Assembly: GCA_028622995.1 (NCBI GenBank) | Contig: JAJQJQ010000012.1 | Location: 3,348,001 to 3,412,000, forward strand | Reading direction: 5' to 3' | Length of the DNA: 64,000 nt | Source: Panagrolaimus kolymaensis | Lineage: Eukaryota > Nematoda > Chromadorea > Rhabditida > Panagrolaimidae | Shown: one piece after another, positions 58,427-64,000 of the stretch | Layout of the letters: each line of letters opens with the position of its first letter | Position numbering within the stretch: position 1 is the stretch's first letter | The notes under the pieces: model-generated | What the model saw: the letters and a program-made list of their open reading frames with translations, nothing else | The model's database searches: none | Told to the model about the DNA's origin: nothing | Program-made: the position numbers and the translations under genes

Positions 58427-59988
58427 TTAACTGTATTGTTGCACATATTTTTCGCGCAATTCAGAAACATTGAGCCATTTTTTAAACACATTTAAATGTT
58501 TGTGTGGGCGTTTAACATAACGAACATTGGAACCAAGTTCACTTCGGCATTGAGAAGAATTATCAACGATATTAATTCGAAACATTTCAATTTTTTCTGA
58601 ATCAAACAAAGATTCAACTTTCACCGCATAATCAGGAATTCGAGAAAGATGTGACAAATCAGAAATTAAAGCTCGAATGGAAATTTCTTTTGCATTTATA
58701 AATAATGGTGATTTAGATGGAGGTGATTTTGTGAGTTTCATATGAAGCTCTTCACCTATGATTGGACCCATTGCATTTACATAACATTCAAATGCATGCC
58801 ATCTTGAAAGTTTCATTGTTGATAATCCAACAACGAGTAATTCAGCTATTTGAACATCAATGGTTATGCACCGAGCATATTTACTGAAGAATTGTATGGC
58901 ACCAAAGATACAATAAACATCTCGAGATGTCCATCGATCATCCACAATTAAAGCCACATTTCTTTCACTCATATGAAGTAAAACGTTATTTCGGCGATGT
59001 TTATGGAAATCATCTGGAAAAAGACTCAATTTAATAAAATGTAAAAAGTTGGTAAATTCGAAAAATTTGTCATTCAATAAATTTTTGGGTCTCTGCTATT
59101 TTAATTTTCATGCTTTCGTTGCTATTATTTTTTTCTCGTTTTTAAAAATCTAAATGATGACTAAAATATGCGCTTTGATAAAAAATATTCAAAAAGTGAT
59201 CTTTGCAAAATATTTTGCAGCTTATCCTTTTAAAAAATCTGCTGCAATAAAGATATCCATTTTGTGATCATTAATAATTATATTTTTGATGTTGCTTTAT
59301 TTGTGCTCATTTAGGTATGTGTTTGAAATCCTTTTCTAATGTCCTAAGGGTTGACGCCCATAATTCTCGCCGCTTGCAAATTAAAAAGCGATGATCACAT
59401 GAGTCATTTTCAACTTTTTTTTCATCATCAGAAGATCATTGGCGGTCATGCACAAGTTTGTACAATCCTCGCAGCAAAATAAAAATATTTACTTCAAACT
59501 ATGATTTTCCATCGATGAAAAATAAAAAAGAAGGGATTACAAAAAAAAGTTAATCGCTTTTTGAAAGAAAAAAAAGATACTCGCGTTGATCACTTTTTTT
59601 AAAGATCATTTTTTATGGCAAAAAATAAAGTTAAATAGGTCGGTTGCTTACTTTGTTCTTCAAGTAGGACATCATCAACATCGCATTTAACTGCATCCAA
59701 ATAAATATTTGATTCGAGACGCTTTTCAACAACTCCATGAAGTTGCTTATTTACACGTCGAAGCTTTATTTGATCGAAAAATGATAAATTATCACAAATT
59801 TTATTCCATATTTCATCTGGTAATGGAATGGAAACTTTACTGGGTTTTACTTTAACTTCAGCAAAACCAAGTTTAGTTTTAGGTCGAATTTTATTCGAGC
59901 CTCTTCGAGTTGATTGTATTGCTCGATCAACACTTTTTGTGCCAGCACTGATAAGATTTACAATTGATTTTATGGATAATGACGGCAT
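58427..59988 (-). CDS. F-box protein, 307 aa
   Basis: Two exons on the minus strand: 59988-59652 and 59013-58427, joined in phase across a 638-bp intron (donor CAAA|GTAAGC, acceptor TTTTTCCAG at 59014). Residues 50-85 form an F-box: SIPLPDEIWNKICDNLSFFD followed by QIKLRRVNKQLHGVVEKRL. The N-terminus is basic (RRGSNKIRPKTK). The C-terminal 190 residues (NVALIVDDRWTSRDVYCIF, FEMFRI-type strands) would be the target-binding part and match nothing I recognise. Such proteins act as Skp1-Cullin-F-box adaptors in the cytosol or nucleus. The intron is far longer than others in the window. An acceptor-like TTACAG lies nine bases upstream of the ATG (about 59998), so there may be a 5' UTR intron or trans-splicing. 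Confidence 0.8.
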
Positions 59989-61206
59989 TATTTTCTGTAA
60001 CTAAAAAAATGGTAATAAAAAAAAGGAAAAAGTAAAAAAAGTAAAAAGATGTTTCGCGCGTTTAAAAATGAAATTTGTCTCTCTTCTCGGGTATATGTAT
60101 ACATATAAAATGTACTGATGAACACAAATTTTTAAAAGGCAGGGCAAGCGTTCTCAAACAAACAGAAAAATTTATGGAATTTATATGGTGGTGGAAAAAC
60201 GAGAAACAGGCCGCTGTCAACTGCCGTCAGCGGTGGTACTGATTCTGGGTTTGAAAAGAGGGGAGATGGAAAAATACACATTTTTTTTTGAGTGCGCATA
60301 AAAAAGAAAAGGGAGAAGAAGAATAAAATGGAAGAGATGATCGGTTAAATCATTGACTTTGATGGAAAAATCAAATTGTTAAACATTTTTTTTACTTCCA
60401 TTATTATCAAAGGCAAAAATATATATATAATTATAAAAAATGGGAAGAAATAACTAATTCGAAAAGTATTACCTTCTGATGGCAAATAGGCGAGTTTTCT
60501 GCTTTTACACCACCGTGAATTAAATAAAAATGAAAAAAGAAACACGTTTTAAAAACAAAAGATATATGTACATATAATAAAGTGGGAGGGAAACCAAAAA
60601 AACATATTTTGGAGTTTGTTTTGTTTATAGTTTTTTATATGTTGTTTTTCTTTTGCAAAGAAAAATATTATAAAGAAATATCTTTTAAAAATAAAAAATA
60701 AAGGAAGGGCGAAGCACCCCACGACTGCACGTGGATATTATTTTCTTTCAAATTTCGATTCATGTCCTTCTAACTAAAAAAATATTTAGAATACAAAAAA
60801 AAAAATAAACAAGTTTTTCTTTTTTTTCACAAAAATCTGGTCAATGGAATAAAAAAAAATTGAAGGTGGAAAAAAATGGATGATGTGTTAAAGAGATAAG
60901 CATTTCAATAAAGACCAGGTAAAGGCCAAAAGGGAGTGCTGTTAAAAAAAATTATTTGAGAACATTGATAAGGAGTCCAAAGTCTGTGTTAAAGCGGTAC
61001 TTTTATTGGTTAGATTGGGTGCTTTTTATGATTCGGGTTTATTTGAATCAAATTAGTAGAAACAAAAATAAATGATGCAATGAAGAAAAGAGATTAAGCA
61101 AAGATAGACATGATTTTTATAAGGAGTCTAATCAGCGCTTGCTACTTCCAATGCTATCGTAACCAGCTAGCAAACATTGGTTACACTAGTAGCCTGATGT
61201 TACAGG
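59989..61206. other. Intergenic region upstream of the F-box gene
   Basis: 1.2 kb, AT-rich, with several microsatellite-like stretches (tatatgtatacatataaaat at 60091; atatatataattataaaaaa at 60420). The minus frame 60345-60545 is open but has no secure partner. Otherwise nothing supportable. Confidence 0.45.
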
Positions 61207-61554
61207 CTGTGTTGTCATATTTTTATTTCATCGCCGCCGCCGCCATATCGCCGCCACGCCGCCAAAATCCAAAATTTTTTTAGTTTTATTAATAAAGTCA
61301 TTTTTAACAGAAATTTAACTATATTTTAGCAATTATAAAGCAATTTTAAAAGCGATAGTAGTAACAAAAATTTTAAAATAAAGCTTTTAAAACGTCTAAT
61401 TTATGGATTTTCCATAGTTTTTTATTTTTTTTTTTGAAAAATTTAAATATTTTTGGCAGCGCAGCCATTTGAATCTGAAGGTCGCCGCCGCCGGCGGCGG
61501 CGGCGCTGATTTCTGCGCCGCTTCGCCGCCGGCGGTGGCGGCGTAACAACACTG
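61207..61554. mobile_element. hAT-like MITE with GC-rich (GCC)n ends, 348 bp
   Basis: The left end reads ctgtgttgtcat and the right end, inverted, reads cagtgttgttac, a terminal inverted repeat matching 9 of 12. Flanks are gttacagg (61199-61206) and gttacagc (61555-61562), an 8-bp direct repeat with one mismatch, the size hAT transposases make. Inside each end lies a GCC-rich block (61232-61263 and 61482-61543). The right block is itself palindromic (gccgccgccggcggcggc). The middle is AT-rich without coding capacity. A non-autonomous element is likely. Confidence 0.65.
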
Positions 61555-61562
61555 GTTACAGC

Positions 61563-62554
61563 ATCAACAAAAAAAACTATAGAAACAATTATTTTAACTA
61601 ACAAAAGATTTCGTCTCGCTAACCCTTTTATAAAACCTTTTTTTCTCCCAAATATGTCAAAGTTCAAAAAAATATAAGAAAAATATTGCAAAAACATGCA
61701 AAAAATGTAATAGCAGCAACAAATTTTGTTGCTTCAAGTTTAAACCAGAAATATTATTTAGAAATTAAAAAGGCCAACCTCCTCCTTTATTCTCATTTTT
61801 TTTCTTCATGTTTCTTAGAAAATGAAGCAACCAACCCTTCTCAGCAGGTGGTAGCACTGCCTCAGAAAAATGCCTGCGGGGTTAAAAGAGAAAATTCAAT
61901 GAAAGTAATTATTATATGCTTGAAAAAAAAGACATTATAATTGAGAAATTCAATTCAACCATTTTTTCTTTTCAAAAAAAAAGGACAAAAGTCGAGACAG
62001 TTTTTTCAAAGGCTACTTTTTTTAATGGTTTTTTAGGAGGAGAAAGTTAACGGCAAAATGAACAAATATTCATCAATGATTTTTGAAGCGTTTTAATTTA
62101 TCAAAAAACGACGATCTCTAATAGAAAAAAAAACTTTTTAAAAATACAAGAAACATACAAATAATGATTAAGAGAGAGTCTACCAGATTTTTTAAAGATT
62201 TTATAAGAGGGCGGTCCATTGTTTTTTAAACCCATTATTGTATAGTTACCAAACGATTATTTAGGCCATAAAAATATGCTAGTTTTCAATCTTTTGTTAA
62301 GAAACTATACTAGATATGGGATTATGAGCTATCGAAGTTTGAGGCATGTCTAACCTTTAAAAATTCGGCTAAATTCATCCATGAAGCATAATAATTTGGT
62401 TTTTATCCCATATTAGGTAATCGATTGCGGGCTTTCTAATGGTGTATACCATATATTTTGATGTTCTATAAAAATGAGGAGAAATTTGCATATTTAAACT
62501 TCAAAATGATGCCACTTTTTTTTCACCGCACCCACAGACTCTGAGAAAAATACC
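61563..62554. other. Intergenic region between two MITE-like elements
   Basis: About 1 kb without a supportable gene. The plus frame at 61686-61940 has no motif or splice partner. A purine/pyrimidine-asymmetric stretch surrounds 61970-62050. No RNA gene was recognised. Confidence 0.45.
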
Positions 62555-62861
62555 ATATATTCCCAAGAATCTCCTCTATCGAACTGTAAAGAAAATTTTT
62601 AATTACAATCGTCCATTTTTGATTACCATAGCAAAACATGAGCATGACCGCCATTTTTTGTGGGGAAATGGTGTTTTTCGGTTTCTCTCTTTGTTATTTT
62701 GGCATTTTGTTCCAATTGTTTTCAAGAAAGAAAAAATTGAAAAACCATTTTCCCCGTTAAAAATGTGGTCACGCACACGTTTTGCTATGGTAATCAAAAA
62801 TAGACGATTGTAATTAAAAATTTTCTTTACAGTTCGATAGAGGAGATTCTTGGGAATATAT
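62555..62861. mobile_element. 307-bp near-perfect palindrome, MITE-like
   Basis: The arms 62555-62637 and 62779-62861 are reverse complements over 83 bp with a single mismatch seen (gtcca versus gtcta). Weaker pairing continues towards the centre (catgaccgcc against gtggtcacg; gggaaatgg against ccattttcccc). The whole element could fold into one long hairpin. The ends read tatattccc and gggaatata with TA on both flanks, consistent with a Tc1/mariner-type TA target. The paired short frames on both strands (both starting MITIAK) simply reflect the palindrome. Confidence 0.8.
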
Positions 62862-62894
62862 TGTTGTGCACAGGTTCAGGAGACACAACAATAT
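62858..62894. repeat. Perfect 11-bp inverted repeat (stem-loop)
   Basis: atattgttgtg at 62858-62868 pairs with cacaacaatat at 62884-62894 around a 15-base loop. It overlaps the right end of the palindromic element and lies 120 bp past the stop of the minus-strand ORF. It could be a transcript-end hairpin, an element boundary or chance. Confidence 0.6.
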
Positions 62895-63012
62895 TAAATA
62901 GTAGTTTATTGACAAACTAATAAAAGCACAAAACAACAAAGCTTACAAGACAACTGTGAATGAATGCAAGACAAAACTACAAAGATCCAAAAGCGAGAGA
63001 CAATTGAGCGAG

Positions 63013-63975
63013 TCACTGACATTCACATACATTCGTATCAGGAGCCAGACACATTCGAATATGTGGGCACAACATCCCTTCCCACTTATATAAGACTTCC
63101 AGGATTAACAAGTTGGCTTTGACGGCGGTTGACTTGACCAAGAGTTTCTGGACCAGTTCGAGAAATTTGCGTTGTTCGGCAGCAGAGAGTTTCACGATCA
63201 TTGGATCCATCCATTCTACAGCATCTTCGAAGATTTCCATAGCTTCATTAGTCGTCGTTTGGTAATCATCGATTGACATGTCTTCGGGCATGGTACAGGG
63301 CATGGTACATGCAGCTTGGCTTGATGACGAGGAATCATTGGCGGTTGCTTCATCATCGATATGAACGACGTTTGACCATTTGACATTCTTCTTGGCCTTT
63401 TTCGAAGGTTGAGCACGAGCATTGTTTTTCTTTACGCAGCTAAAGACGTTGACATGAGCATTTGCTTGACCATAGTATCCAGCAGGCAAACAGAGCATAG
63501 CGAGCAGCAGCAATATTACAATCAGCTTTCTTTCTTTGACAGCAGCACGAGCAGGAGAACTAATCACATCAAAAGCAATATGACGAGTGAATACAGTAGC
63601 AGCGGTACCTTTGAACCATGCAGCAGGAACAAAGAGGAACATACAGCATCCATTTTCCCCAAAAAGAAAAGAACAAGCAGACGGCGGATGGTTTGCGACG
63701 ATAACCAACAACGGATGATTAGAGCAAGCGGGCGGCGGATGGTTTGCGACGATAACCAACAACGGATGATTGTACGACATCATCAAACAGGCAGCAGTGT
63801 TTCCATAGCAAGCAGGTGACGAGCAACATGGTTTTTCATCGGCGAGTGATGATGAGAGTTTACCAAAAACGTAGAAGACGTTTGCTGAAGAAGAACATAG
63901 AACAAGTTGTGAGCATGACCATGGAAAGCTGACGGTTGATGATAGACAGCATTTCATCAAGGCGACGACCATCAT
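63013..63975 (-). CDS. Unknown GC-richer ORF, 320 aa, may continue past the window
   Basis: A single open frame on the minus strand with clearly higher GC than its surroundings. It stays open upstream of the chosen ATG to the window edge, so the true start may be outside. Features in order: a Cys/Ser-rich start; two 17-residue tandem repeats (CSNHPLLVIVANHPPPA, then the same with PSA); a hydrophobic stretch KLIVILLLLAMLCLPAGYY at about residue 153; a basic patch (PSKKAKKNVKW); an acidic, Ser-rich linker (HIDDEATANDSSSSSQ); and a helical C-terminal third (LSAAEQRKFLELVQKLLVK) ending CPHIRMC and NVCECQ. Codon use in the last third looks coding. The first half may be non-coding or from another exon. 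I do not recognise it. A gene of a mobile element or a transferred gene is possible. Confidence 0.45.
   Translation of the reverse strand: MMVVALMKCCLSSTVSFPWSCSQLVLCSSSANVFYVFGKLSSSLADEKPCCSSPACYGNTAACLMMSYNHPLLVIVANHPPPACSNHPLLVIVANHPPSACSFLFGENGCCMFLFVPAAWFKGTAATVFTRHIAFDVISSPARAAVKERKLIVILLLLAMLCLPAGYYGQANAHVNVFSCVKKNNARAQPSKKAKKNVKWSNVVHIDDEATANDSSSSSQAACTMPCTMPEDMSIDDYQTTTNEAMEIFEDAVEWMDPMIVKLSAAEQRKFLELVQKLLVKSTAVKANLLILEVLYKWEGMLCPHIRMCLAPDTNVCECQ
63682..63770. repeat. Tandem 51-bp duplication inside the minus-strand ORF
   Basis: The segment ggcggatggtttgcgacg and the bases after it, down to caacggatgatt, occur at 63682 and again 51 bp later (17 codons, frame kept). The unit is identical over about 38 bases, so the duplication is recent. 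Confidence 0.8.
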
Positions 63976-64000
63976 TCTTCCTTCTTCTTGAGTTGACGAG

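Noticed and set aside
59041..59100. Alternative exon of the F-box gene using an acceptor near 59093
   Set aside because: Phase does not fit the donor at 59652; the acceptor at 59014 restores the frame and removes this segment.
61443..61697. Minus-strand 84-codon frame with poly-Arg
   Set aside because: The Arg run is the translated GC-rich triplet block of the MITE.
62603..62813. Two overlapping 64-codon frames on opposite strands, both starting MITIAK
   Set aside because: Produced by the palindrome; neither shows coding features.
63409..63819. Plus-strand 136-codon frame
   Set aside because: Antisense to the minus-strand ORF, whose C-terminal codon use is more convincing.

Overview
The window looks like AT-rich nematode nuclear DNA. 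The evidence is short introns (mostly about 40-80 bp) with GTAAGT-like donors and TTTTCAG/TTTTAG acceptors, no operon-style bacterial spacing, and a set of families typical of nematodes: a MUT-7-like 3'-5' exonuclease, a serpentine chemoreceptor, a MIG-17-like ADAMTS protease, a PUF RNA-binding protein, F-box proteins, a GSK-3-like kinase and an RTE-type LINE. The species cannot be fixed from sequence alone. Gene models were spliced by hand, keeping reading phase across every intron. The two granulin-like genes were found this way.

Layout. 1-27297 is one uninterrupted satellite array of a 162-bp monomer, about 168 copies, with no coding capacity. It contains nested higher-order repeats: an A-B-B trimer of about 486 bp on the left, a duplicated 1,134-bp heptamer, a 2,268-bp 14-mer in two full copies that look identical, and a 1.9-kb block repeated 8,100 bp away. 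The array stops at the 3' end of a possible, probably broken, minus-strand gene (27299-27778).

The unique part follows: a small single-pass membrane protein (-, 27906-28208), a mut-7-like exonuclease (+, 28479-31524), a seven-helix chemoreceptor (+, 32534-33710), an ADAMTS/MIG-17-like secreted protease (+, 35229-37088), a granulin-like secreted peptide (+, 37562-37968), a divergent GSK-3-family kinase (+, 38175-39584), a 4.66-kb gene-poor interval, a secreted basic protein possibly hemopexin-like (+, 44241-46078), a second granulin-like peptide (-, 46601-47107), an F-box-like protein (+, 48057-48780), a four-RING-module protein (-, 49126-50694), a full-length LINE with a 15-bp target-site duplication (-, 50845-53871), a PUF protein (+, 54463-56077), APC10 (+, 56436-57266), an F-box protein (-, 58427-59988), a hAT-like GC-rich MITE (61207-61554), a 307-bp palindromic MITE-like element (62555-62861), and a GC-richer minus-strand ORF reaching towards the window edge (63013-63975).

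The genes do not form one pathway. Shared themes are RNA control and silencing (MUT-7, PUF), protein turnover (APC10, two F-box proteins, the RING protein) and secreted matrix or signalling factors (ADAMTS, two granulin-like peptides, the basic secreted protein). The MUT-7-like gene is the second or third gene from a 27-kb satellite block, and the LINE has split what was probably a 0.7-kb divergent promoter between the RING and PUF genes. I recognised no tRNA, rRNA, spliced-leader RNA or CRISPR array.
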